DNA of 64,000 bases from Gentiana macrophylla (Eukaryota; Streptophyta; Magnoliopsida; Gentianales; Gentianaceae), in NCBI GenBank assembly GCA_026214975.1, contig CM047817.1, positions 60,916,407 through 60,980,406 on the forward strand, written 5' to 3'. Shown here in pieces: positions 1 through 9,632 of this stretch. Position 1 is the first letter of the stretch, and the number at the start of each line of letters is the position of its first letter. Under the pieces are notes generated by a model, which made no database searches, was not told the origin of the DNA, and worked only from the letters and a program-made list of their open reading frames with translations. Both the position numbers and the translations under genes were made by a program.

Positions 1-315
<315 letters not shown>

Positions 316-420
316 TGATTCTAGCAGATTAAAATATAAATTTTGGAATCCTTTTGCCATATCATATTTCTTATTATTGTGTTCTAGTGCTAAAAAGATG
401 TAAATTTATTCTATTGAGGC

Positions 421-709
421 TGTTATGAACGCATAAATTAAAGAGAAATAGCAATCAAATAAAAGTTAATTGAGAAAAAAATAAAGAGAATAAAATTTTG
501 GACCATAATCGCTGCGGTCAACAAAGATCCATACGTGCTAGTACAGAGAATATACGATCCTTAAAAAACTTTGCAGACTAGGATGGAGGGAATATTTAGC
601 TAAATATATTCAACGGCTACTCATGTTCAACTAACATAACTAACTTTCAATTTATTTAAGTAATTCGAAACTCCTTCAAAATTTTCCGCTGAATTCTTCA
701 ATGGTGACA
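421..709 (-). repeat. 3' LTR of the intron-1 gypsy element
   Basis: 289 bp, TG...CA. It aligns along its length with 11287-11713 and shares the motifs TGGA(C/T)CATAATCGCTGC, AAGATC(C/T)ATA, TTAGCTAAATAT and CTGAATTCTTCAAT. It is followed inward by a C-rich polypurine-tract complement (ATCCCCC, 711-717). Confidence 0.8.
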
Positions 710-734
710 TATCCCCCGTGGCCCTTAAGAACCT

Positions 735-1615
735 TCATGTCTTCATGGATGTGGGAGTTATGGAACTTGACCATTGTATAGTTTGCATCCTCCCATTATA
801 TTGTTTGCATCCTCCCATGTAACCGTTGCGCCTCTGGTGCATTGCTCCTCTTGATAGTTTGGATACATTTGAATAAATGAGGACTTGTCCATCTGCTGCA
901 GTAACTTGTGGCTGATCAGAAGCGAGATGCTGAGCTCCCAAGTATCTTTTGAGTAGGTAAATGTGGAATTCTAGATAGATCCTTGATCGTTCTGGTAAGA
1001 GCAATCACTAGGCTATTGAACGGACTTTGCTAGTGATTCGGTAAGGACCACCGTAACGAGCAACAAGCTTGATGTTACGCCTTGAGGCTACAGAGTTTTG
1101 CTTGTAAGTTTGCAGCTTCTAATAGACTCTACATCCCATCAGGAACTCCTCTTTTCTGTTTTTGTCTGTATAGTATTTCGTCCGGGCTTGTGCCAACTCC
1201 AAATGATCCTTTAAATTTAGTTCTCTTATCACTGCTGCCTTCTATTCATATCAGTAGTAGGGCATCGGGAAAGAGTCAAATCCCCCTTGGTATGTAAGTA
1301 TTTGTAGCCATAGAGAGCCTCAAATGTGGAAAGCTGAAGGGCTATATGAAAGTTAGTGTTGTAGCAAAACTCTGCCATAGGTAACCAAGGAACCCATTGC
1401 CTTGTGCACGAAAGAAACATATACACCTTAAGTATATTTCAACACACTGATTGACCTTTTCTTATTGTGCATGAGTTTGTGGATGGTTGCCTGAACTCAT
1501 GGTTAATTTGATTCCCACAAGCTTAAAAGTTGCTGCCAAATTTCACCGCTGCACACCTTGTCCATGTCACCAACTATAGTCTGGGGCAAACCATGTAATG
1601 CTCTTTTGGAAAAAA
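735..1615 (-). pseudogene. gypsy integrase C-terminal half, decayed
   Basis: Minus-strand conceptual translation gives integrase core and post-core blocks with several stops and frame changes. HGLPQTIVGD then DKV at about 1600-1545 is the second catalytic-Asp block. WVPWLPMAEFCYNTNFH and FEALYGYKY follow at 1420-1290, then RNIKLVARYGGPYRI at about 1080-1040 and FHIYLLKRYLG at about 980-930, which is the usual FHVSQLKK-LG block. The zinc-finger and first catalytic-Asp regions are missing on the far side of the MITE and copia insertions. Not functional. Confidence 0.75.
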
Positions 1616-2280
1616 ATTTCTACTGGTATTCACTCCACTACTTTCTTTACCCATTATTTTATTCACTACACCTACTTTATTACAATTTCTCTCACCAACC
1701 ATTTATTGATCTACAAATAACAAAATATTAACCCATCTTATAAATATCTCACCACTTCACTTTATTCTTTCTACTACTTTATTTACTTTATTGCCTTATT
1801 GCAGAAAATCTAGGTCCAACAACATATAAGAGTAGGAAAGTTCATGTCTTAATATGGTGGGTGAAACAATAGCAAGTGCCAATGCGAGACAACATTAACA
1901 GCCTCCCTCAAGTGTGTTCCTATAACAAAGAGCCCAACACTTGAATAATATAGATGAGCGACTCTAATTCCATGTAGAAAAACTCGGCCCACCAACATAT
2001 AAGAGTAGGGGTGTCAACCTCAAAACCCCGGCTGTGAGGTGAGGGAAGTCAATCTCTTAATTTGGTGGGTGAAACAATCGCAAGTGCCCAATGTGGAACA
2101 ACTATTACACTTATTCACTACACTATATTACAATTTCTCTCCCACCAATCATTTTTTCATCTACACAAATTTTAGAAAAAGAAGATTCTCAACTATGTAT
2201 TCAACATTTCACTTTACTTTATTCCACTTTATTCCCCTTAAATCGAATCAAGTCGAAATAATTCACGTCCAAACAGACCC
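1616..2280. mobile_element. Tourist-like MITE remnant interrupted by a duplicated segment
   Basis: The right end GTCGAAATAATTCACGTCC then AAACAGACCC followed by TTA (2281-2283) is the same terminus as the complete Tourist MITE at 12661-13005. The AT-rich body (CACTTTATT, TCTCACCA, ATTTCTTCATCTACA-like runs) also matches. The left terminal repeat is not preserved. Inside, two related copies of a segment (about 1818-1900 and 1988-2100) share ACATATAAGAGTAGG and TGGTGGGTGAAACAAT, which suggests a second, duplicated insertion. No coding potential. Confidence 0.5.
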
Positions 2281-2283
2281 TTA

Positions 2284-2930
2284 AGGGTACAAGGTCCTTT
2301 ATTTTGAATTCAGTTTCTAGCTTCTCTTTGACTTGCTTGGCTTCTTCCACATCATCGCTTGTAAGCACGATGTCATCTACATAAACAATACTAATTGTTA
2401 GTTTTCCACAATGAGATCCTCTAACGAACAAAGTGTGATCATAATGACCCTGTTCATAACCCATCTTCAGAAAGGTCATAAATCTGTCGAACCATGCCCT
2501 GGGACTTTGCTTTAGTCCATACAGTCGACATGCTGATCCGTTACATTTAACTTCAAATTCACAGGCTTTTCCATGTAGGTTTCCTCCTTAAGGTCACCAT
2601 GAAGAAATATATTCTTCACATCTAGTTTATTCAAGGGCCAGTCAAGGCTCACTGTAACAGATAAAATAATCCATATCATGTTAAGTTTAGAAACCGGTGA
2701 AAAAGTTTCTGAAAAATCAATTCCATGGGTTTGAGAGAACCCTTTAGCGACACCCTAGCCTTGTGCCTTTGAACTGAGCCATATGAATTATACTTTATGG
2801 TAAACACCCACTTACACCCAACTGGCTCCCTACCGCTTGGTAGCTCCACTTCTTCCAAGGTGTGATATTTTTCCAGAGCCCTCATTTAATCCAGCACTGC
2901 CTCCCTCCACTCAGAAACATTTAGAGCCTA
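2284..2930 (-). pseudogene. copia reverse transcriptase fragment
   Basis: Minus-strand blocks in order: the N-terminal EEVELPSGREPVGCKWVF block then YNSYGSVQRHKARVS (about 2860-2730), the FMTFLKMGYEQGHYDHTLF-like block (about 2480-2420), SIVYVDDIVL with the catalytic YVDD (about 2395-2365), and EEAKQVKEKLETEFKIKDL (about 2345-2290). These are standard Ty1/copia RT motifs. The reading frame is broken between blocks, and the C-terminal RT and RNase H are gone because the element is cut at the MITE boundary. Confidence 0.8.
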
Positions 2931-3638
2931 TTGAATATTTTGTGGCAGTTTTTGTGGGGTGCTGACAGATATAACGGGTTTATAGGCTGAGGACATATGT
3001 TTGTTGAAAAGGTGATATGATAACGGGTCTTTAGTGCATGTTCTTGGAGTCATTCTGATGGCAATTGGTACGCCAAGAAGGAGGCCCTCCTTTGAATTTG
3101 CCTAAAATTCAGATTGATCAGTTTCAGGGGACTTGGACTTAGAATCAGCAATTTCATTCTCTACCGATGGTTCTATTTCAGACACAGATTGAGGTTCAAC
3201 TGGCCTGTCTATTGTCCTTGAAGTTCCTATTCTCGGTTTAGGCCCCTTTCTCACATAGGTCTTCCCTTTAAAAAGCAGTGCTGATGGGGTTCGAGGAACA
3301 AACTTGCTTTTTGAATCGTCTTTCCCTTATCACATTCATCAACTCTATTTGGATCAGAACTTCCTTTTAGTTCAGTGGTATTTTTTGGATCGACTTCTAG
3401 GTGTTTTGGAATTTTAGTTCACTCATATTTTTTGGTTTGATTCTAGGTGCATTGGACTCGAATCATAGGCAAGTGGTTTAGAGGATATTTCGGTGTTTTG
3501 GAATTAAATCATAGGTAAGTGGTTTAGAGGATTTTTTGGTGTTTTGGAATCAAATCATAGGAAAGTGATTCAGAGGATTTTTCCGTTGATCTGAATAATA
3601 AGTTTTATTCATGAAAAGTGACGCCCATAGTGACATAC
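2931..3638 (-). other. copia integrase-RT linker with a local tandem repeat
   Basis: This is the variable hinge between integrase and RT of the same element, with no long frame. At about 3420-3590 an approximately 60-bp unit containing TTTTGGAAT and AGTGGTTTAGAGGATTTTT is repeated about three times with mismatches, an expansion inside the linker. Nothing else is recognised. Confidence 0.5.
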
Positions 3639-3647
3639 ATTTTCTTC

Positions 3648-4060
3648 AATGTTCTAAAACTCACTAGGCGAAGTCGGTACGCTACAGGGTTTTTTGGGGG
3701 GTTACAGGGTGGTTTTAGGGTTTTAAGGGGGGGGGGGGGTTTAGGGTTTTTACGGGGGGTTTAGGGTTTTAAGGGGTTTTAGGATTTTTACGAGGGGTTT
3801 TAGGGTTTGTAATGGGGGTTTAGGGTTTTATGCCTCTTTCTTGTCTAAACACCTGGGAAAACTTGGATGTTCGCCCAAATGGAACCCCAATTGCCTAGAA
3901 GGGCCTAGGAGCGCCTAGAAGGGCCCAGGAGCGCCCAGAAAATCGCTCAGCACACTTGAGCGCCCAGATAAATCGCCTAGAGCCAAGTCAAGACGTCCGG
4001 GGATCGTCCAGGGCCTAGGCGGCGCCTAGGCGATCGCCCAGGGCGATTTTTAGAACACTG
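3648..4060. mobile_element. MULE-type non-autonomous element carrying TTTAGGG-like repeats
   Basis: 413 bp flanked by a perfect 9-bp duplication ATTTTCTTC (3639-3647 and 4061-4069). The ends are short inverted repeats, TGTTCTAAAA on the left and TTTTTAGAACA on the right. Removing it and one duplication copy rejoins the copia integrase frame (CFDPIEKK to MYVTMGVTFHE), which shows it is an insertion. The left half (3690-3825) is a degenerate run of TTTAGGG/TTTTAGGG units. The right half is GC-rich with repeated GCCTAGG/CGCCTAG palindromes. Nine-base TSDs are typical of Mutator-like elements. There is no ORF. Confidence 0.8.
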
Positions 4061-4069
4061 ATTTTCTTC

Positions 4070-4900
4070 TCAATCGGATCAAAGCATTTGTAACCCTTTT
4101 GGGTTGAAGAGTATCCAAGAAAGATAAGCTTCTTTGCCCTTGGGTCTAATTTACTTCCGTGGTTTGTGTGTGTGAAGACTACACATCCAAAGACATTTTG
4201 TGGAAAACTTCCAGACAACCTGTTTGTTTTATAAGTTTCCTTTAATTTATCCAATAGAGTTCGAATATTCAATACCTTTGAGGGCATTCGGTTTATTAAA
4301 TAAATAGCAGTTATGAGAGCTTCTCCGCTCAAATACTTTGGACAATTAGCATAAGACATTTAAGCTCATGTTACTTCTAGAAGGCGATGATCTTTCCTCT
4401 CAGCCAAGCCATTTTGCTGAGGTGTCCCTACACTTGACCTTTGATGTATATTATGCCTTGTTCATAAAAAAATTCACCCAAAATTTGATCGAAATACTCT
4501 GTCCTGCTGTCACTTCTAAGTATCTTTATATTTGTTTGAAACTGATTTTTTAATTAAATTAAAGAAACTTTAAATATGTGTTCTACTTCTGGCTCGTCTT
4601 TAATCAGATACAGCCATTTAGTGTGTGTGTGATCATTGCTAAATGTTATAAACTACCGTTTCCCATATGTCACCGTGGATCATGGTAAAAGGCGAGGTTG
4701 GTTTATAAGGTTGTGGATGATTTGGTTGCCTCGTATGCTTTGCCAATTCACACGCCTCACATTGAAGAGAAAAATTAATTTTATTGTTAAACAAGCTGCT
4801 AAACAATTTTTTCATATAAGACACCCTATGATGTAATCTGGTGTGCCAGAGTAGGACTTTATTCTGATCCAAATTAGAGATTGAATTACATTAGCCTTTA
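4070..4900 (-). pseudogene. copia integrase and GAG-pre-integrase remnant
   Basis: Minus-strand blocks: LLWHTRLHHRVSYMKKLF, then CEACELAKHTRQ and FTMIHGDIWET with the first catalytic Asp (about 4870-4650). Next come a frame-shifted stretch, SGEALITAIYLINRMPSKVL, and FGCVVFTHTN, LDPRAKKLIFLGYSSTQKGY and FDPIEKK (4350-4070). The order is that of copia pre-integrase and integrase. The core between about 4650 and 4370 is badly decayed. Confidence 0.8.
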
Positions 4901-5460
4901 TTATAGAAGACCTATCTAAGAATGATTCTTGATACAGGATGTAGAGTCCACCGACAGTTTTGGTCTTGCCAATCGTTCTCTCCCCGATGTTTGGTCCTGA
5001 AATAAACATCCATCTTTAGAATTTTTTTCATGCAGCCCTTATCCAGTGTAAGCTGTTTTAGTGGAAGTAGGTTACAGGATAAACGAGAAACATGAAGTAC
5101 ATTGTGCACGGTTATTTCTGGTGGGACATTGTTAGTGGCACCTCAGTCAATCTACCGTTGGGGCACCACATTGAACTTCGACCTCTCTAGAGTTGAGTTT
5201 ATGCACAAAATTCGACTCTGGAGGGGTTAGGGGTTGAAAACAGATTTCGACCTCTGTAAAGTTGAAATTTGCACGAAGTGTAGTGCCCGAGTATATCAAC
5301 TGTGGTGCAATTAACAATGCCCTTTCTGGTGTGATATGGATAAATCCTTTTCCAGTTATAAGAGAAAATCCATCAGCCAAGTTCATTTTTTGATTTCTGG
5401 CGAAGGGAATATAAGATGAAAACATCTCGGATGAGCTCGCATGTGATCAGTGGGTCCGGA
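4901..5460 (-). pseudogene. copia protease region with a small palindromic insertion
   Basis: MHNVLHVSRLSCNLLPLKQL (about 5109-5050) and AFARNQKMNLADGF-SLITGKG-type blocks (about 5415-5330) belong to the segment after the DSG active site of copia protease. Between them, at about 5130-5300, lies an approximately 170-bp interruption with imperfect inverted ends (GGCACCACATTGAAC near 5160 and TCAACTGTGGTGC near 5300). This is probably another tiny MITE. The catalytic motif itself lies in a decayed stretch. Confidence 0.55.
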
Positions 5461-5559
5461 ATCAATGACCCAAAAGGACTCCTGATTTACTCCTAAAAGG
5501 ACGAATGGAAATATTTACATGAATCAATGACCGAGCATTTTGGTACAGAGGTTTGAGAG

Positions 5560-6297
5560 TTAAGAAGTTTACTCAAGTGCTTTAACTGTTCCGGAGTGAA
5601 AGGATTTGATCCTGGTTCGCTGGTGACTTGATTTGCTCTTCCACATTCAGTCCTACCATTTCGTGACGGCTTTGTCCTCTAGGTAGGCTTCTCATGAATC
5701 TTCCAACATGTCTTCTGGGTGTATCCTGTCTTCTTGCAATGCTCACACCTAGGTTTCAGCTTGTTGGTTGACTTCCCATCACCTTTAGTTGTAGCAAGGG
5801 CTGAGAGACTCTTTTCCGTGCTTCTTCTCTCCTAACCTCAAAAACACCTCTCTTAATGAAGGGAGAAGTTTTCATCCGTGTATTCTCCCCTCCCCTCATC
5901 TAACCCAGGTGCTAATCCGACTAGAAATGAGTATTACTCGCTTATTTTCTTCTCTTCGTTTAAATCTGGTGCTGTCTCCCGAGCATTCCCATGCTTCATC
6001 GTAGCACATGTCCAATTCTTTCCATAAGGATTTCCCTCATTCTAAAACTCTGTTACTTCCTTCGATTTCTAGTTTCATCCTTCACAGTCTAGACTCTACT
6101 TTTTATTTCATAGACCTGTGAGCAGTTTTCGATATTTGAATACATTTCGTTCACAACCTCCCATATATCTTTGACCGTTGGAAGAAACATGCGCGGTCTT
6201 GAGATGGTGTTTTCCATTGAATTTATAAGCCATGCCATGACAAGTGAGTTTTCTGATGTCCAAGCTCGATGCTTTGGGTCTCCCTTGGCTGGCTGTA
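5560..6297 (-). pseudogene. copia gag 3' part with zinc knuckle
   Basis: The minus strand reads a CCHC-like knuckle CEHCKKTGYTQKTCWKIH (about 5755-5700), in which the usual histidine is tyrosine. Upstream is the UBN2/gag block WTSENSLVMAWLINSMENTI, then LPTVKDIWEVVNEMYS (about 6290-6130). The frame is broken several times. The element continues across the young gag-only insertion into 9026-9260. Confidence 0.75.
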
Positions 6298-6533
6298 TGT
6301 TAGGAATTAGCTTATTCTAATAGTGCTGTGTATTTCTATGTGTGCTAGTGTGTGTGTTGTCCCCTATATAAGGGTGGTGTGTGTTTTATGAGGCTTAACT
6401 TTTGATATTAATGAAAGCTCTCTTTTCCCGTCTAATTTCCCTTCTCCCCTAATCTTCTCTGATCCTCCCCCTAATTCCTCTCTTCTATCCCCAAATTTCC
6501 CTTCAAAACCCTAGTTAGGATCAAATCCTAACA
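6298..6533 (+). repeat. 5' LTR of the gag-only element
   Basis: Begins TGTTAGG and ends CCTAACA, a 7-bp perfect inverted terminus. A TATA-like TATATAA lies at about 6364-6370, followed by a pyrimidine-rich R/U5 part containing AATGAAAGCTC, so it probably carries its own promoter and poly(A) functions. Confidence 0.92.
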
Positions 6534-6535
6534 TC

Positions 6536-6547
6536 TGGTATCAGAGC
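6536..6547 (+). promoter_or_regulatory. Primer-binding site (initiator tRNA-Met type)
   Basis: TGGTATCAGAGC, two bases after the 5' LTR. This is the canonical plant LTR-retrotransposon PBS. Confidence 0.92.
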
Positions 6548-6617
6548 TTGCTGCCTGTGATCAACTGATTTTTTCGATTGATATTTTCTTACCAAATCCT
6601 GTTCAAGCTTTACGACA

Positions 6618-8591
6618 ATGGAACCCGGTTTCATGGCTTTATCGATCTACTGTGTTCAAATGGCACCAAAATGGAGCTGTGTTCTCGATTCTCAGCCTAT
6701 TCAAGGAAAAGATATGAGTGTTCAAGTTTATTACGATCAATTCTGCAATTGGAGGAATAAATTGGAGGCAGTCAACTATATCGGTGACGAAGAATCGTAT
6801 GTTGACGAGTTTCTTTGTGGACTGGAAATGGATCTTGTGGTAAGAGTGTTGGGATACAAATGGAGGCCACGTACATTGTCTGATGCATTTCGTAGGGCTG
6901 AAATTGAAGAAATCATGCTTTCTTGGAAAGAAAACTCTAGGAAAAATGATGCGGATGAGGTGTTTGAAGAAATGTCCCATCTAGAATCTGTGTATAGTGC
7001 TGAACTCCAAGGAGCCGAGGACATTTCCGATGAAAATAGTGATGATGTGCTTGATGGTCCAAGTTTTGTGGCAACCAAAGAAGGTTTCAGCAATATTTTT
7101 GATACAAAAGCAATTAACTCGGTCGAAGAAGATGTTTTTGGTCTAGGTGATCTTGAAAACGAAGCGGTCCAGATGCTCGAAAATTTGGTTGAGCCATTTC
7201 AGACAGGTAACTCCCCTTTCATCAAAGCTGAAACGAAGTTGGGTGATCAGGATAAGCAGACATTTCCAGCTGGAATCGTGACTGCTGCCTGCCAACCGTT
7301 CGACGAAATGGTTAAACCAAAACCAAATTCGACTGATTTGCAATTAACAAAAGAGTATTATGAAACTGTTATTGCTGAAAATGTTGAGCAAAATGGAACC
7401 TGCGAGTTGTTCGCTGAAATGACCGAACCAGTCACTAAAACTCAGCAATCGTCTTCTATGGGATTCATGGTTCCTAATAAGGCTGAAAACCAGTTGGGTG
7501 ACGGGGTTAGGCAACTTCCTTTGATGAAAATGGGATGTTTGAAAGTTGCCCGCAACTTGTTCGATGAAATGCTCAAGCCGGCTCAGACAGGTTTGCTAAC
7601 AACTGAGGGCTGTTCTTTTAATTCTTTGATAGGAAATGAAGTTATTTCCTCTTCCTGTGAGGGTGGAACTTGGTTCCCATCAAAAAAGGAAGTTGTGGAA
7701 GGTGCATATCATGTGTTCGATAAAATGCTCAAGCCGGCTCAGATAGGTTTGCTAACAACTGAGGGCTGTTCTTTTATTTCTTTGATAGGAAATGAAGTTA
7801 TTTCCTCTTCCTGTGAGGGTGGAACTTGGTTGGCTTATGAACCTGCGCAGTCACATCTCTCCAAGCTTGGGTTTGGTCAAGCTGGCTGTGATATGTTGGA
7901 CAAAATGCTCAAACCATCTTTAGTTGAGCTGAATGATGGGATGGGAAGCAAACTGTCGCCGCTAACAATCAGTTTGCTGAAGATGTTGGGCTGTGATTTC
8001 ATTGATTCAAATGGTGTAAAGCAAGATTCAATTGTTAAATTAGGGGTTGGTAAGGTGTTATTGTTCGTATTTGACCCGGGTGGTAGTGAACCATTTGAAT
8101 CTACTGGTGTTACGCAAAATTTGAGCAAATCTTCTGAAAATCACAATCAAAACAGCTTGGGAGGAGCCTGGGAAATCAAGCATGCTGTCTTACAAAATAT
8201 TTGCTCATCTATGCATTTGAGAAATCAAGGAAAAATGATTGCACATGCTCCAGTTTTAGCTTTAGAAGAGACCTTTGATAGCCGATGGGTTCATATGCCT
8301 AATGAACTTGATGGGTGTTTACTTTTGTTTTTGGGTGTTGTTGCTCGAGAATATATGGAGACACAAGGTGAGATTCCTTGTGTAATGAAGATTGAAGATC
8401 GTTTTATCATCATTAAGGTGGAGAACTTTATTTGGGACCCAGGTTGGTTTGTCATTTTTTTTTTTTTTAATGAATACATCCTTGGGGACAAGGATGTTTT
8501 TGAGAGGGAGGGAAAGAGGATGGTATGTATTGGTGATAATAGGATACAATGGGATATGATAATGAGATACATTGGTGATAACAAGACATGA
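6618..8591 (+). CDS. 657-aa gag-like protein of the non-autonomous element
   Basis: The ATG is at 6618, 71 bp after the PBS. Residues about 30-105 resemble the retrotransposon gag core (QGKDMSVQVYYDQFCNWRNK, then EFLCGLEMDLVVRVL and RPRTLSDAFRRAEIEEI). The middle is an acidic, repetitive region with recurring FDEMLKP/FDKMLKP units. It includes two nearly identical 38-residue copies encoded at 7561-7675 and 7717-7831. No CCHC knuckle, DSG protease or polymerase motif is present. The C-terminal part (about 550-657) is not recognised. It ends in EREGK-like sequence beside an internal purine tract that duplicates the real PPT region. The frame is open throughout, consistent with a young copy. What the repeats do is unknown. 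Confidence 0.75.
   Translation: MEPGFMALSIYCVQMAPKWSCVLDSQPIQGKDMSVQVYYDQFCNWRNKLEAVNYIGDEESYVDEFLCGLEMDLVVRVLGYKWRPRTLSDAFRRAEIEEIMLSWKENSRKNDADEVFEEMSHLESVYSAELQGAEDISDENSDDVLDGPSFVATKEGFSNIFDTKAINSVEEDVFGLGDLENEAVQMLENLVEPFQTGNSPFIKAETKLGDQDKQTFPAGIVTAACQPFDEMVKPKPNSTDLQLTKEYYETVIAENVEQNGTCELFAEMTEPVTKTQQSSSMGFMVPNKAENQLGDGVRQLPLMKMGCLKVARNLFDEMLKPAQTGLLTTEGCSFNSLIGNEVISSSCEGGTWFPSKKEVVEGAYHVFDKMLKPAQIGLLTTEGCSFISLIGNEVISSSCEGGTWLAYEPAQSHLSKLGFGQAGCDMLDKMLKPSLVELNDGMGSKLSPLTISLLKMLGCDFIDSNGVKQDSIVKLGVGKVLLFVFDPGGSEPFESTGVTQNLSKSSENHNQNSLGGAWEIKHAVLQNICSSMHLRNQGKMIAHAPVLALEETFDSRWVHMPNELDGCLLLFLGVVAREYMETQGEIPCVMKIEDRFIIIKVENFIWDPGWFVIFFFFNEYILGDKDVFEREGKRMVCIGDNRIQWDMIMRYIGDNKT
7561..7831 (+). 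repeat. 115-bp direct repeat pair inside the gag-like ORF
   Basis: 7561-7675 and 7717-7831 are nearly identical, with few mismatches by eye, and are spaced 156 bp start to start. Because 156 is a multiple of three, the duplication keeps the frame. Confidence 0.9.
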
Positions 8592-8770
8592 AAATGGGAT
8601 TGTCAAGCTGCTAAGATGATATGGGAAGTGATTCAAAATTTCAGAATGGTTCTTATACACATGAGAAGAGATGAAGACGGTAGGATTTAGCCAATGCAGA
8701 TCCTTGTGTTGATGTCAACTTGGAAAATCATGTTTGAGCTCTATTATATCCTTGAGGACAAGGATAGTTT

Positions 8771-8785
8771 AAAGGAGAGGGTGAT
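8771..8785 (+). promoter_or_regulatory. Polypurine tract of the gag-only element
   Basis: AAAGGAGAGGGTGA ends directly at the start of the 3' LTR. A second copy of the surrounding CCTTG(A/G)GGACAAGGAT motif with a purine run lies at about 8485-8518 inside the ORF. Confidence 0.8.
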
Positions 8786-9020
8786 GTTAGGAATTAGCTT
8801 ATTCTAATAGTGCTGTGTATTTCTATGTGTGCTAGTGTGTGTGTTGTCCCCTATATAAGGGTGGTGTGTGTTTTATGAGGCTTAACTTTTGATATTAATG
8901 AAAGCTCTCTTTTCCCGTCTAATTTCCCTTCTCCCCTAATCTTCTCTGATCCTCCCCCTAATTCCTCTCTTCTATCCCCAAATTTCCCTTCAAAACCCTA
9001 GTTAGGATCAAATCCTAACA
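8786..9020 (+). repeat. 3' LTR of the gag-only element
   Basis: Essentially identical to 6298-6533. Followed by TSD copy CTGTA at 9021-9025. Confidence 0.92.
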
Positions 9021-9025
9021 CTGTA

Positions 9026-9260
9026 CGATCTCTTTTGTTAGGAAGCCGAGTTTCCCTTTCCCCATCGATTGCTAATTTAACCTCTTGAGAACCATGTAAT
9101 TCTTTCGTGTGAATTTTCTCATGGTTAAAAGAAGAGATAAAGTGGAATTAGGGTTTTCATCATGTGGATCTGATCCCGATGCATTCAACGATCCACTGGA
9201 ACCAGATTCTAGTTCATGCCGGCCATGGTTTCCTTGTAGTTCATACCGTGATTAGGGTTT
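9026..9260 (-). pseudogene. copia gag N-terminal part (other side of the young insertion)
   Basis: Minus-strand blocks KNYMVLKRLN, GKGKLGFLTKEI and VQPAKGDPKHRAW (the last completed at 6297) are the N-terminal gag motif of copia elements, split by the gag-only element. Confidence 0.7.
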
Positions 9261-9280
9261 TTTTTATGGCTTTTATACCA

Positions 9281-9567
9281 TGTGGGAATTACTTGAGGGA
9301 ACTTTAGAAAATTATTATTCAGAATAATGAACTCGGAAACGTACTGACTACTTAGTCTTTATAGAGAGAGTTTACACAGAAGGATAAGTACTAGAGTTAT
9401 CACTTGTCTCATCTTCTAAAGATAAAATCTCTTTTGACTTTTAAATGAACACCCTGTTCACAATGAAACTCCTTCTGATCTTTATTCGAAATAAAACAGA
9501 AAACTAACTCATAATAAATATAACACTCCAACACGGAAACTATAACCAATAAATCGTAAATCCCACA
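9281..9567 (-). repeat. 5' LTR of the nested copia
   Basis: Begins TGTGGGA and ends TCCCACA, a 7-bp perfect inverted terminus, 287 bp. The complement of the PBS (TTTTATACCA) is immediately left. No partner LTR is found in the window, so the element is truncated at its 3' side. Confidence 0.8.
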
Positions 9568-9632
9568 AACACCGACTTAAGTTCCCTTGGTATTACCTCC
9601 TTTGAAATATCCTTAGTATCAAACTATTTATC

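Larger units (their letters stand above)
6298..9020 (+). mobile_element. Gag-only LTR retrotransposon (TR-GAG-like), recent insertion
   Basis: About 2.7 kb with two 235-236 bp LTRs (TGTTAGGAATT...ATCCTAACA) that look identical by eye. The flanks are a perfect 5-bp duplication CTGTA (6293-6297 and 9021-9025). Next to the LTRs are a perfect PBS TGGTATCAGAGC (6536-6547) and a polypurine tract (8771-8785). The interior has one long ORF with a gag-like N-terminus and no protease, RT, RNase H or integrase. It must use enzymes from another element. Its target is the gag of the nested copia, so it is the youngest layer of intron 1. It is in the same orientation as MSI1. Confidence 0.92.
2284..9567 (-). 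mobile_element. Truncated Ty1/copia element nested in the gypsy element
   Basis: The minus-strand order is 5' LTR (9281-9567), PBS-like TGGTATAAAAGC, gag, zinc knuckle, protease, integrase and RT. The element stops at 2284, against the MITE end, before the RNase H domain and the 3' LTR. It is split by two later insertions, a MULE-like element (3648-4060) and a gag-only LTR element (6298-9020). Numerous stops and frameshifts make it a relic. Confidence 0.85.

Noticed and set aside
3690..3825. True telomere or chromosome-end sequence
   Set aside because: The TTTAGGG-like units are degenerate and lie inside a 413-bp element with its own TSD, within a copia gene.
8291..8660. Minus-strand frames opposite the gag-like ORF
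   Set aside because: Shadow frames. They have no motif and cross the stop region and the internal purine tract of the element.
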